Shown here: positions 17,026 through 26,069 of the stretch, piece by piece
How positions within the stretch are numbered: the stretch's first letter is position 1
Layout: every line of letters starts with the position of its first letter
DNA from: Acidimicrobiia bacterium
GTDB taxonomy: Bacteria; Actinomycetota; Acidimicrobiia; Acidimicrobiales; Bin134
DNA: 64,000 nt
Assembly: GCA_022822905.1 (NCBI GenBank)
Contig: JAJDYE010000036.1
Span: 1-64,000, forward strand
Direction of reading: 5' to 3'
Made by a program: the position numbers and the translations under genes
Notes under the pieces: generated by a model
What the model was told of the DNA's origin: nothing
Seen by the model: the letters and a program-made list of their open reading frames with translations, nothing else
The model's database searches: none

Positions 17026-18764
17026 CGGCTTCTCAATGCCGCGGTGGCCTCCGGGTCCACCTCCCCGGTTTCCAGGTCGACCACCACCCCGTAGTCTCGG
17101 CGGGCGGCTTCCGGCGAGACTCGGCCGTCGCGCACATCGGCGGCCACCAGCTCAGGTTCGCGCTCATACGGGTTTCCGAAGCCGCCGCCCGCCGAAGTGA
17201 GCATGGTGATCATGTCCCCGGCTCTCAGCGGATAGGCAGTGACCTTGGCCGGCAGCGGTTGCTCGTCGGGGGTGCCCTGGTTGAGCACCCAGCCCCCGCC
17301 CGCGCCAGCAGAGCCGCCGTAGATGCCCGGTGGGGGGCGGCGGCAGCGATCGGTGGCCCGGCCGGTGAACTGTCCGTCGGCGAGGATGCGGATGTCGCGG
17401 CGAGCCCCAGTGCCGCCCCGCCACTGGCCCGGTCCCCCCGAGTCGGTCCACAGCTCGAAGCGCTCGAAGCGCACCGGGTGTTCCTGCTCATAGGCCTCAA
17501 CGGTGTGGAAGGCCCCGCCGGCGCCCAGCACCAGCGGGCCGGTCACATCCACTCCGTCACGGTCGGACCGGGCTCCAGAGCCGCCGAACTGGGGATCCAT
17601 GAACGCCCACGGCCGGCCGTCGCCCCCGGTGCCGTTCATTATGTAGACGTGGACGTTGCAGGAAGCGGCCACCGCCCGGGCCGGGTCGAGCTGGGAGAAC
17701 GCCCCCAACATCGCCTCCACCACCGCCATGACCGTGGCCATGCGGGCGTTGAGGGCGGCGGGCGGATTGGGATTCACCAGCGTGCCCGGGGGCAGGCGCA
17801 GCTCCAACGGCCGGAACGCGCCGTCGTTCACCGGGATGTCAGGGGCCAGCAAGCAGCGCACGGCGAATAGCACCCCGGAGGTGGTCTGCGACACCGCGGC
17901 ATTGATCGGCCCCGGTGCCTGGGGTGAGGTGCCCTGGAAGTCGGCGGTGATCGTGGAGCCCTTGATGGTGAGGGCGACGTGTACCTCGTGGTCGGCGTCG
18001 GGGTTCACGCCATCGTCGTCGATGATGAACGATCCGGTGTAGGTGCCGTCGGCCAGCGCCTCGATGCCCGCCCGGGTGCGCCGCTCGGTGTAGTCCAACA
18101 GCTCGTCGGTGATCTGGTGCAGCCGCTCGAGGCCGTAGCGGTCGGCCAAATCGGCCAGTCGGTCGGCGCCGAGTTTGGTGGCCGCCATCATGGCCCGGAT
18201 ATCGCCCAGCACCTTCTCCGGGGTGCGGCTGTTGGCCGCAATCACATCCAGCATCGGCTGGTTGGGCTCCCCCGCGATCGAGAGCGGCACCGGGGGCAGC
18301 ACTAGGCCCTCCTGGAACATCTCGGTGGCGTTGGCCGGCAACCCGCCAGCGGCCATGCCGCCCAGATCGGCCACGTGCAACAGGGCGCAGGTGAAAAACG
18401 CCAGCGTGTCGTCGATGAACACCGGGCGGAACACCATCACGTCGTTGGAGTGGATGCCGCCCCGGTAGGGATCGTTGGAGGCGTACACATCGCCGTCGGC
18501 CATTCCCGAGGGCGGGAAGTCGTCCAGCAGGGATCGAAGCGACGGTCGCAAACTGGACAAGTGCATCAGGGGAGCGCCCATCGACTGGGCAATGAACTGG
18601 CCCCGATGGTCGAAGATCGCCGCGGTGGAGTCCCCGCCCTCTTTGACCACTGAGGAGTAAGCCGATCGCACCGTGGTCAGCCCCATCTCCTCGGCGATGG
18701 CCCCCAAGGCGTTCTTGACTACCTCCAGCGCGATGGGGTCAAAGGGCCGGGCGTCGGTGGTCAT
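17022..18764 (-). CDS. hyuB: Hydantoinase/oxoprolinase subunit B
   Basis: A 580-residue HyuB. Family landmarks are FDPIALEVVKNALGAIAEEM at the start, the GDVYASNDPYRGGIHSNDV segment, GVLFAVRCLLAPDIPVNDG and the Gly-rich GGGFGNPYERE near the C-terminus. It pairs with the HyuA encoded immediately downstream (four-base overlap) in an ATP-dependent amidohydrolase or carboxylase. Full length for the family. Lies 45 bases after the SDR gene on the same strand. Confidence 0.92.
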   Translation of the reverse strand: MTTDARPFDPIALEVVKNALGAIAEEMGLTTVRSAYSSVVKEGGDSTAAIFDHRGQFIAQSMGAPLMHLSSLRPSLRSLLDDFPPSGMADGDVYASNDPYRGGIHSNDVMVFRPVFIDDTLAFFTCALLHVADLGGMAAGGLPANATEMFQEGLVLPPVPLSIAGEPNQPMLDVIAANSRTPEKVLGDIRAMMAATKLGADRLADLADRYGLERLHQITDELLDYTERRTRAGIEALADGTYTGSFIIDDDGVNPDADHEVHVALTIKGSTITADFQGTSPQAPGPINAAVSQTTSGVLFAVRCLLAPDIPVNDGAFRPLELRLPPGTLVNPNPPAALNARMATVMAVVEAMLGAFSQLDPARAVAASCNVHVYIMNGTGGDGRPWAFMDPQFGGSGARSDRDGVDVTGPLVLGAGGAFHTVEAYEQEHPVRFERFELWTDSGGPGQWRGGTGARRDIRILADGQFTGRATDRCRRPPPGIYGGSAGAGGGWVLNQGTPDEQPLPAKVTAYPLRAGDMITMLTSAGGGFGNPYEREPELVAADVRDGRVSPEAARRDYGVVVDLETGEVDPEATAALRSR

Positions 18765-18809
18765 CTCTCAGGCATAGTCCATGGCTAGTAGTTCCATCAG
18801 GCCCGGTGG

Positions 18810-19691
18810 TCAAAGCTCGAACGGCCCCTTGCCCATCTGGTCGCGGATGGTGATAACCGCCGGGTTGGTCATGGAGCGGCGCTGCCAGTTGGCCCCGTCC
18901 ACCACCATGGTGTGACCGCTGATGAACCGGGCGAAGGGGGAGGCCAGGAAGGTGGCGGCCCAGCCCAGCTCCCGCAGCTGCCCCACCCGCATGGCCGGCT
19001 GGCAGGGGTCCTTCTCGTGGGTGCGGTCGAGGCTGGAGCGGATGTCGGCGGTCATGTCCTCATGGGGGAACAGCCCCGGGACGAGGCCGTTCACTTGGAT
19101 GCCGTAGGGACCCCACTCCACGGCCAGGCTCTCGGTCATCGACTTGACCCCGGCTTTGGCTGCGGCCGAGTGGGCGAACCCGGGGCCGCCAGTCCAGGCG
19201 TATGACGCACCGATGTTGACGATCGATCCCGGCGTGCCGGCGTCCAGATGGCGGCGGGCGAACTCCCGGGCACAGAAGAAGGTGCCGTTGAGGGTGATGT
19301 CCACCACCGTGCGCCAGGCGTTGGGCGACATGTCCTCGGCGGGCACCGGGAAGTTGGCCGCCGCGTTGTTGATCAGCACGTCGGGCATGGCGAACCGCTC
19401 GGTGGCGGCGTCGAACGCCTCGGCGATCTGCTCGGCCTGGCGGATGTCGCAGCCCACCACCAGCACCTCGGCGCCGATCTCCTCCATGGCCGCTTGGCCC
19501 GCTTCCAGGTGCTCGGGCTTGCGGCTGGCGATAACCAGGTTGGCCCCCAGCCGGGCGAATTCAGTGGCGATGGCCTTGCCCAGTCCGGTGCCTCCGCCGG
19601 TGACGAACACGGTCTGGTCGTCGTAGGTGCCCGGCACCAGGGCGGTGGCGCCCTCCGGGGCGGGCTCGGGCAGTCCGGTGATCTCAGCCAT
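18810..19691 (-). CDS. SDR oxidoreductase, 2,4-dienoyl-CoA reductase-like
   Basis: A 293-residue classical SDR: VFVTGGGTGLGKAIA nucleotide loop, INNAAANF strand and KAGVKSMTESLAVEWG helix. The catalytic YxxxK tyrosine is absent: the site reads HSAAAK, as in 2,4-dienoyl-CoA reductases, which lack that Tyr and reduce unsaturated acyl-CoA with NADPH. It lies between the crotonase (14 bases upstream) and hyuB (45 bases downstream), which supports an acyl-CoA substrate. A 25-residue N-terminal extension precedes the Rossmann fold. Confidence 0.82.
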   Translation of the reverse strand: MAEITGLPEPAPEGATALVPGTYDDQTVFVTGGGTGLGKAIATEFARLGANLVIASRKPEHLEAGQAAMEEIGAEVLVVGCDIRQAEQIAEAFDAATERFAMPDVLINNAAANFPVPAEDMSPNAWRTVVDITLNGTFFCAREFARRHLDAGTPGSIVNIGASYAWTGGPGFAHSAAAKAGVKSMTESLAVEWGPYGIQVNGLVPGLFPHEDMTADIRSSLDRTHEKDPCQPAMRVGQLRELGWAATFLASPFARFISGHTMVVDGANWQRRSMTNPAVITIRDQMGKGPFEL

Positions 19692-19705
19692 TTGTCATAT
19701 CCTCC

Positions 19706-20488
19706 TCAGGAACGCTTGTACTCGGGGTCGCGCTCTTCGGCCCGGGCCGCTCGGAACTCGGCGAAGTCGTCCGAGCGGTTGATCAGCGTTTGGAAGGCGT
19801 ACTCGTCGTTCATGGAGCTGCGCAGCCCCTCCATGGCCAGGTTGCGGATCACCCGGCGAGCAAGCTGCACCGTATAAGGCGAGTAAGAGGCGATCTTGGC
19901 AGCCATCTCCATCACGGTGTCGTCCAACTCCTCAGGCGCCACAATGCGGGAAACGATGCCGTGGGTCAGGGCCTCCTCGGCGCTGAGAACCCGGCTGGTG
20001 AGCACCATGTCGCTGACCAGGCCCGACCCGCATATCTCGAACAGCCGTCCCATTCCGCCGGTGTCGGGGATCACCCCGTGGGTGAGTTCGGGGAGCAAGA
20101 AGCGGGCGCCCTCGGCCGCCACCCGGATGTCGCACAGCAGAGCCCGCTGGAACGAACCGCCGATGGCCCATCCCTGCATGGCCACGATGATGGGGGCGTC
20201 GATGTCCCAAACCTGCTGGATTCCCCGGTGGCCCCGCTCCATTCCGGCGTGGTGGGCGATTCCCATCTGACCGCCGCCGATGGCCGACACGTCCCGGCCC
20301 GACGACCACGACTTGCCCTCGCCCCGCCACACCACGGCCCGGATGGACTTGTCGGCTTTGATCTCCCCCAGGATGTCGAACAGCGCCACGTCCATGTCGT
20401 CGTCGAAGGCGTTGTGCTTGGCGGGATTGTTGTTGGTGATGACGGCGATATGCCCGTCCACCGTGAGCTGTACTCGATCGTCGGCCAT
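19706..20488 (-). CDS. Enoyl-CoA hydratase/isomerase family protein
   Basis: A 260-residue crotonase-fold protein. The first oxyanion segment reads SWSSGRDVSAIGG and the second GWAIGGSFQRALLCD; PELTHGVIPDTGGMGRL follows. An Asp occurs in the SSGRD loop, as in some dehalogenase or isomerase-type crotonases. First gene of a probable operon with the SDR, hyuB and hyuA, divergent from the MaoC-type gene at 20554 with about 65 bases for the promoters. Confidence 0.84.
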   Translation of the reverse strand: MADDRVQLTVDGHIAVITNNNPAKHNAFDDDMDVALFDILGEIKADKSIRAVVWRGEGKSWSSGRDVSAIGGGQMGIAHHAGMERGHRGIQQVWDIDAPIIVAMQGWAIGGSFQRALLCDIRVAAEGARFLLPELTHGVIPDTGGMGRLFEICGSGLVSDMVLTSRVLSAEEALTHGIVSRIVAPEELDDTVMEMAAKIASYSPYTVQLARRVIRNLAMEGLRSSMNDEYAFQTLINRSDDFAEFRAARAEERDPEYKRS

Positions 20489-20553
20489 GCCCTCACCGTA
20501 ACCGTCGCTCTTGCTTTGGGAAGAATGGGGCCGGTTTGGGTCACAATGGCGGC

Positions 20554-21426
20554 ATGGCGATGAACCTGGACTTGGTGGGAGAGCGGGGCAAGTCCCATCA
20601 GCGGGGGTGGCTGCCCCGGGACTGCACCCTGTATGCGCTCAGCGTGGGAGCGGGGTTTGGCGATCTGGCCTTCGTGGGGGAACAGGCCGCCGGGCACCCC
20701 CAGCAGGTGTACCCCAGCTTCGTGTGCTCCGGGGGTCGGTCGGACAAGGCCAGCAGCGGCGAAGGTAATCCCATGTTCCGATACGGCGACTACCAGGTTC
20801 ACCAGCTGGTACACGGCGAGCAGGAGCTGACCATTCATGGGGAAATCAGCCCCACCGGGTCTGTGGTCAGCACAGGAACGGTGGTGGGCATCTACGACAA
20901 GGGCTCCGGCGCGGTGGTCCACGCCGAAAGCGAGTCGGTGGATGCCGCCACTGGTGAGCCGCTGTTCACCACCGGTTCCAAGCTGTTCGTGATGGGCGAG
21001 GGGGGTTTCGGCGGCGACCCCGGCCCCAAAACTCCAGCCTGGGATGTCGGCGACGCGCCTCCCGACGCCACAGTCGACTGGCAGACCTTGCCGGTGCAGT
21101 CGCTGCTCTACCGCCACGGGGGCAACGACCCCAACCTCATCCACTACGACCCCACGGTGGCCGCGGCGGCCGGGTTCGACGGCCCCATCCTCATGGGGCT
21201 AAACACCTACGGCTTCGCTTGCCGGGCCCTGGTGGAGACGGTGTGCGGGGGCGACCCCCTGGCATTGGGCTCGATAGGCGGGCGCTTCGCCTCCCCCGGC
21301 TACAACGGCGACGTGCTCACCACCCAGATCTGGCGCGACCCCGCCGAAGAGAACGGAGTGCTGTTCCGAGTGGTTTCCGACCGGGGCACCACCGTCTTCG
21401 ACAAGGGCCGGGCCACGCTGCGGTAA
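20554..21426 (+). CDS. MaoC-like (R)-specific enoyl-CoA hydratase, double hot-dog type
   Basis: A protein of about 290 residues with two hot-dog halves, as in hydratase 2 of peroxisomal multifunctional enzymes. The C-terminal half carries the active-site segment LLYRHGGNDPNLIHYDP, matching the Asp/Asn...His pattern that hydrates 2-enoyl-CoA to (R)-3-hydroxyacyl-CoA, then GFDGPILMGLNTYG. The N-terminal half is the non-catalytic acyl-binding one (DCTLYALSVGAG). ATG 20554 is chosen; 20536 and 20560 are possible. An amidohydrolase gene follows after 19 bases. Confidence 0.82.
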   Translation: MAMNLDLVGERGKSHQRGWLPRDCTLYALSVGAGFGDLAFVGEQAAGHPQQVYPSFVCSGGRSDKASSGEGNPMFRYGDYQVHQLVHGEQELTIHGEISPTGSVVSTGTVVGIYDKGSGAVVHAESESVDAATGEPLFTTGSKLFVMGEGGFGGDPGPKTPAWDVGDAPPDATVDWQTLPVQSLLYRHGGNDPNLIHYDPTVAAAAGFDGPILMGLNTYGFACRALVETVCGGDPLALGSIGGRFASPGYNGDVLTTQIWRDPAEENGVLFRVVSDRGTTVFDKGRATLR

Positions 21427-21445
21427 CGAGCAGAAGGGAAACGCA

Positions 21446-22510
21446 ATGAGCAGATTGGTGATCGACGCCGACGGCCACATCAGCGAGCCAGCCGAGCTGT
21501 GGGAGGAGTTCTGCGATCCGGATTACCTGGCCTTCGCCCCTCGAAGAGTGCTCGACAGCCAGGGGCGGCCCCGCACCTTCGTGGGGGGCGAGATGGCCCC
21601 CTACATACCGTTCGATTCTGAGGCCTACGACAAGGAGCGCCCCAAGGGCGGCGTCGATCCCCACGCCCGACTGGCCGACATGGACAGCGAGGGCATGGAC
21701 ATCTCGGTGATCTTCCCCACCACCGGGCTCATGTTCGGCGGAATCGCCGACGCGGCGGTGAACAACGCCCTGTGCCGGGCATATAACGATTGGCTCCGCA
21801 CCTACTGCGACGCCGACACGTCCCGACTGCTGGGGGTGGCGGTGGTACCCCAGGTGGATCCGGCGCTGATGTTGGCCGAGGCCCGCCGAGCCATCGACGA
21901 GCTGGGCTTCGTCGCGGTGATGCTGCGCCCCAACGTGATCGCCGGGCGAACCCTCGACCACCCGGCCTACGACGGGCTGTGGTCGCTGCTGGCCGACCGG
22001 GGCGTGCCCGCCGCCCTGCACGAGGGGACCACCCAGAACGTGCCCCAATCAGGCCTCGACCGCTACGACAACTTCATGTTCCGCCACGTGTGCTCCCACC
22101 CCCATGAGCAGCAGATGGGATGCCTGGAGCTCATCGCCGGCGGGGTGCTGGAGCGTCACCCCGAGTTGCGGGTGGTGTTCTTGGAGTCGGGCTGCGGCTG
22201 GGTGGACCACTGGCTCGAGCGCATCGACGAGCACTTGGACTCCTGGGGCCACGCCTCGGCCCCATTGGAGCTGAACGCCACCGAGTATTTCCAGCGGCAG
22301 TGCTTCATCTCCTGCGACCCCGAAGAGCGGACCGTTTCCGGAGTGATGGACTCGCTCGGCGACGACTGCGTGGTTTTCGCCACCGACTACCCTCACCCCG
22401 ACGGGGTCTTCCCCGGCGTGGTCAAAGCCCTGGCCGACCGGGACGACCTCAGCGAAACCCGCAAAGACAAGATCCTGGGCCTCAACGCCAAGCGGTGTTT
22501 CGGCCTCTGA
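21446..22510 (+). CDS. Amidohydrolase 2 family metal-dependent hydrolase
   Basis: A 354-residue TIM-barrel protein of the amidohydrolase-2 (ACMS decarboxylase-like) family. Metal-site candidates are DADGH near residue 7, LHEGTT near 190, the VFLESG strand and the Asp in FATDYPHPDG near 310. Family members cleave C-C or C-N bonds of small acids; the substrate is unknown. A good AGAAGGGA site precedes ATG 21446. Probably co-transcribed with the MaoC-type gene upstream. Confidence 0.86.
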   Translation: MSRLVIDADGHISEPAELWEEFCDPDYLAFAPRRVLDSQGRPRTFVGGEMAPYIPFDSEAYDKERPKGGVDPHARLADMDSEGMDISVIFPTTGLMFGGIADAAVNNALCRAYNDWLRTYCDADTSRLLGVAVVPQVDPALMLAEARRAIDELGFVAVMLRPNVIAGRTLDHPAYDGLWSLLADRGVPAALHEGTTQNVPQSGLDRYDNFMFRHVCSHPHEQQMGCLELIAGGVLERHPELRVVFLESGCGWVDHWLERIDEHLDSWGHASAPLELNATEYFQRQCFISCDPEERTVSGVMDSLGDDCVVFATDYPHPDGVFPGVVKALADRDDLSETRKDKILGLNAKRCFGL

Positions 22511-22611
22511 GACGCCTTCAGGGGAAGGGGGGCGACGAGCTGGAATCCCCGGCGCTGCGCCTGCGCGTTGCAAGCGCCCGGTATTGTGAATCAGGTGGAC
22601 GGATCGGGAGA

Positions 22612-23893
22612 TTGAGCCGCAAACGCAATCGGAGATCGGGTGGCAGGTACACGCCCAGGGGCACCGGCCCAGAGTCCCCCGCGCAAGCCCGCTGCCCGCA
22701 GAGGTTGTCCAGAGAAGCCGAGTTTCTGCTCCACGATGCAGGTAGGGCGATAACCGAAGTCCAAGGTCTCAATGAGGCCGACGAGTGGGCGTCGAGCATC
22801 CAGTCCGCCTTTCGGCCCTCCGCCGATGAGCCGGTGCCGTTCTGCAATGTATTCGATGCCCTCTCTGCTGCGGCTGACCAAGGCGGTGATGCGGCAGCGG
22901 TGCTGGCAGCCGCGATAGCCGTCTTCGGGCCCGAACCGGCCCGGTCTCGTGCGCAGCGTCTATATCGGCGGCTGTTGGAAAGAGGTGTTCAGGTTCCTGA
23001 ATGGGTTGGGTCGCTGGGTGTCGCTGAACCCCGCAAAGCGCTGATCTTCACCGATGAGTGGGACGATGAGCACGGCGTGTGCATCGATTTCACCCGTCCC
23101 GACGGAACAACGGTCGGGTTGTTCGTCGTGGTCGATCTGACGCTGGTTGGATATGCCCATACCTTTGGCCGCGTTGCGACCACTGACGAGTTCCGTACGA
23201 GAGCCCACGACCTCGGATTTGGCCAGACAGTCGAGACCGGCTTGGCGGAAGCCAGAGCCGTCGTCGAAGCCGGGTTGCGTCAGCGCGATGCCTGGCCGAT
23301 GGAGCATTTCGACGATGAGGCTCACGATGGGGATGCCGGTGAGAGCTACGAGTTGGACGAGGACTTGCTGGCCTTGGTAGAGCAGCGGATCGCCCTGCTT
23401 CCCGATGGGGCCAGTGTGTCAGTGCCCACCAAGGCCGACCCGGAGGAGTCTGGCGAAATTGTCGCCGAATTCCTTGTGCAGCAAGAGGGAGAGCTCTCCC
23501 CGTGGGAGGCCGAAGCCGTCAAAGACATCTGCGTTTTCAGCTCTACGTGCTACAAGAACGACTTGCTGAGTTGGAGCCCGAAAAAAAAAGGTACTCGGGC
23601 TTTTGCTCTCCTGGGAGTACACCGACTTCGGCGAGGACCAGGAGGGTCGCAAGGGCATGGAGTCGGCGCTGACCAAGTGGCTGGAGTACAGCGCACAAGC
23701 GCGAGGGCTCGACCCTGAGATGCTGAATGTCAATCTCTATGTGGTCGACAGGTTCTTCAAGATCACCCGCCGCCGGCTCTTGTCACTGCCAGACGCCGGC
23801 CATGAGAACTGCTGCCATTTCGGGTGCATGGAGGACGCGAAGATCGACTATTCAAACCGGGAGGCTGTCCGCGCCTGGGCCGAGCGGCGCTAG
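22612..23893 (+). pseudogene. Hypothetical protein gene interrupted by a frameshift at an A9 run
   Basis: Two coding parts in different frames join at the nine-A run 23581-23589. The first part (from about TTG 22612) is 320 or so residues of unknown family, with a basic N-terminus, then mixed helix and strand, including EPRKALIFTDEWDDEHG. The second part (to 23893) contains LLSWEYTDFGEDQEG, KWLEYSAQARGLDPEM and a CCHFGC cluster. Removing one A restores a continuous 426-residue protein with a sensible hydrophobic strand KVLGLLLSWEY at the join. Either a sequencing error, a true mutation, or programmed slippage. Function unrecognised. The start is uncertain because no ATG is in frame. Confidence 0.6.
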
Positions 23894-23951
23894 CGCGTTC
23901 AGCGCTGTTCGCACGGATTGGCAACGCGGGGCGGTAACTTGTCCGGTATCC

Positions 23952-24620
23952 CTACAGAAAATTCGGCATATCGACGGTGACAACTCGCCAAGGTGCTTTT
24001 TCCGACAGTTTTGAATAGCTGAGCCGGACGCGGAACTCCTCCCCGCGTGATGGTGCATTTCGCCCGGCAAGCCATATCGTGTCGTCGGGACGTGGGTTGT
24101 ACGTGTCTTGGAGCAGGCCGTTGGGGATGCATGCCACAATGATCTTCTCAAGCCACCGATTCGCCTTGTCATCGTCCTCTCCGTAGACGAACTTGGCTAT
24201 CACTGTAACCGTGAGCATTGTTCGGTCGCCTCGTGTGATGAAGGTGTCCAGCGCTCCCGACACGGACATTTCGACATTGTTGCGCTTCTGCCGGACGGTC
24301 ATCGATGTCTGTGACATCTGGATAGTGGCGGTGCGGGAATCCTTCTCGGCCTTAGCGTCGAGCATCAGAGCCACAGGCTCGGCGTCGGGGGCGAACACGT
24401 AAATTGCTTTCTTGAAATCCACCTTGCCGTATAAGCGCTCGTGCATCTCAGACAGGCCCATTGCGCTGATGGCATCGCGGAGCACGTCCTCAGCGATGTC
24501 CTGCACTTCGTCGGTCTCCTCGCGGAAAATCGTGGCGGCATCAGTGCGGTAGTCGGCCAGAGCCTGCACCACCATCGACATGGCGATTCGCTCCAACTGC
24601 TCTATGCGCTCAGGATGCAC
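23952..24620 (-). CDS. Type II restriction endonuclease, SfiI-like family
   Basis: A protein of about 222 residues. The segment VALMLDAKAEK (Asp88, Lys90) followed by RTATIQMSQTSM fits the PD-(D/E)XK nuclease core, and ETDEVQDIAEDV and WLAGRNAPSRGEEFRVRLS match what I recall of SfiI-family nucleases. Such enzymes cleave interrupted GC-rich palindromes as tetramers; the site recognised here cannot be read from sequence. The GTG at 24620 overlaps the methyltransferase gene by 19 bases. An ATG at 24581 is an alternative. Its gene follows the cognate methyltransferase, which is the safer order for establishing the system. Confidence 0.72.
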   Translation of the reverse strand: MHPERIEQLERIAMSMVVQALADYRTDAATIFREETDEVQDIAEDVLRDAISAMGLSEMHERLYGKVDFKKAIYVFAPDAEPVALMLDAKAEKDSRTATIQMSQTSMTVRQKRNNVEMSVSGALDTFITRGDRTMLTVTVIAKFVYGEDDDKANRWLEKIIVACIPNGLLQDTYNPRPDDTIWLAGRNAPSRGEEFRVRLSYSKLSEKAPWRVVTVDMPNFL

Positions 24621-25579
24621 AGCTGCTCTGGGGAAGTGCGCTTGCGCGCTAGCTCTGCCGACACGCCATCGAGGTCGATGCCTATCCACCGCCGACCCTC
24701 AGTCGCGGCCACCGCAGTGGTGGTGCCAGAACCCACGAACGGATCGAGAACAGTGCCCCCCTGGGACGACCACAGGCGGATGACCCGGCGGGCCAGTTCC
24801 TCGGGGAACTCGGCCTCGTGCCTGTCGTTGCGCCTGACGGATGCGATCCGCCACACACCCCTAGAACCCCACTCTGCCCACTCGACCGGGGATAGCCGAC
24901 CTCGGTCATATGTGACTACACCCGGCTGCCAGAACACGAGCAGATGCTCGAACTCGTCAACGGCACGGTAGCTGTTGGAGTGCCATTGGCTGTTGGCCCA
25001 GCACGGGTCCTTGTGCCATATCCGGCGGTCGTAGAGGTAGAGTCCCGCATCGGCAGCCCACTTCTCCACCATCCCCGATGTCAAGAGCACTTTGGTGGGT
25101 GTGGAGTGCTTGCCGCCCCTCACGTTGTTGCCCTCCAATCGACGCTGCACGGTCTGCTCTGAGCATCCCAACATCGCCGCCAGTTCGTGGCGTGTGGCGT
25201 CAGGTCTACTTTCTTTGGCCCGAAGCACATCCTCACGGGTTACCGGGCTTTTCTTGTTCCGCACGTTGTCCGCTTGGAATCTCGGCATCTCGGGGTCCTC
25301 GAAACAGAGGATGTCCCCGATATTCACCACCATGAAACCACCGGGGCGGAGCACCCTGCCATGCTCGGCCACAACCTCGCTGAGAAGCTTCTGCCATCCC
25401 GCGAAGTCCAAGTACTGTTCATACGCCTTGCCCACGTAGTAGGGCGGAGACCAGAAGCTCAGATCGACGCTGTGTGCGTCTATGCGGGTCATGTGATGTC
25501 GTGCATCGCCTGTTGCAATTTCTCCTGGGAGCAGCCTTTTCGGGTTGGGCTGAGCTGCTGGGAACTCTGCTATTGACAC
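24602..25579 (-). CDS. DNA methyltransferase (N4-cytosine/N6-adenine, beta class) of a type II R-M system
   Basis: A 325-residue methyltransferase with the catalytic motif SPPY (44-47) before the AdoMet motif DPFVGSGTT (279 onward), the beta-class order. SPPY favours N4-cytosine methylation. Between them, at about residues 129-149, lies a helix-turn-helix-like segment (RHELAAMLGCSEQTVQRRL), probably part of the target-recognition domain. GTG 25579 is chosen because AGGAG lies just upstream. It overlaps the nuclease gene by 19 bases and should protect the host site from that nuclease. Confidence 0.87.
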   Translation of the reverse strand: MSIAEFPAAQPNPKRLLPGEIATGDARHHMTRIDAHSVDLSFWSPPYYVGKAYEQYLDFAGWQKLLSEVVAEHGRVLRPGGFMVVNIGDILCFEDPEMPRFQADNVRNKKSPVTREDVLRAKESRPDATRHELAAMLGCSEQTVQRRLEGNNVRGGKHSTPTKVLLTSGMVEKWAADAGLYLYDRRIWHKDPCWANSQWHSNSYRAVDEFEHLLVFWQPGVVTYDRGRLSPVEWAEWGSRGVWRIASVRRNDRHEAEFPEELARRVIRLWSSQGGTVLDPFVGSGTTTAVAATEGRRWIGIDLDGVSAELARKRTSPEQLCILSA

Positions 25580-25598
25580 CTTTCTTCTCCTATCACCG

Positions 25599-25913
25599 TT
25601 AAGGGCCAGAGGACACCAATAGGTCATTGCGATCGGTGGGCACGGGCATCTCCCTCTGGGTGTGGTCTGACACCATTCCGACCAGTGAGCAGGATGTCGT
25701 GTCGGGGGCGACCCTCGCCGCCACCCTGCTGGTGGCCCGGTCCCTCACACCGGCGACGATAGCCTTGCCCGAAGACCCTCTGGCGGCTTTCATGCGTTTG
25801 TCGGCGTGCTTGTACTTCTTCACTCTGCCATGCATCGTCAATACTATTCCCGGCATGAGTGACAGTTTGTCCGTTTCGCCTGTGCAGATGCAGTGCTCGC
25901 CGCTCTTGGACAT
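25599..25913 (-). CDS. Small basic hypothetical protein upstream of the methyltransferase
   Basis: A possible 104-residue protein (MSKSGEHCICTGETDKL...), rich in Arg, Lys and Thr, with a CIC pair near the start and no recognised domain. A GAGGG site lies five or so bases before ATG 25913, and the stop is 19 bases upstream of the methyltransferase GTG, so it could be the first gene of that operon. Codon use is less clearly coding than its neighbours. An ORF on the opposite strand overlaps it. The 156 bases between it and the SDR gene at 26070 hold nothing I recognise. Confidence 0.35.
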   Translation of the reverse strand: MSKSGEHCICTGETDKLSLMPGIVLTMHGRVKKYKHADKRMKAARGSSGKAIVAGVRDRATSRVAARVAPDTTSCSLVGMVSDHTQREMPVPTDRNDLLVSSGP

Positions 25914-26069
25914 GAGTCCCTCGTGATGCTTACCGCCAAGCGCCGCGGGATTGCCTGCGGTGTGACGGTCTCCCCCAATCTCACGCTCTCGGAAGATACG
26001 GAGACGTAGTGGAGAGGGTTGGAGACCGCCAGGGGCCGACGTTGTTGTGAAGAGCGCCCAGATAGCGAA

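Noticed and set aside
22120..23718. A 532-residue continuous plus-strand protein from inside the amidohydrolase gene
   Set aside because: The first 130 or so residues are an out-of-frame shadow of the amidohydrolase; only the part after about 22612 looks coding.
25627..25926. A 99-residue plus-strand ORF in the restriction-modification region
   Set aside because: No domain and no good ribosome site; the opposite-strand ORF at 25599-25913 has a better one.
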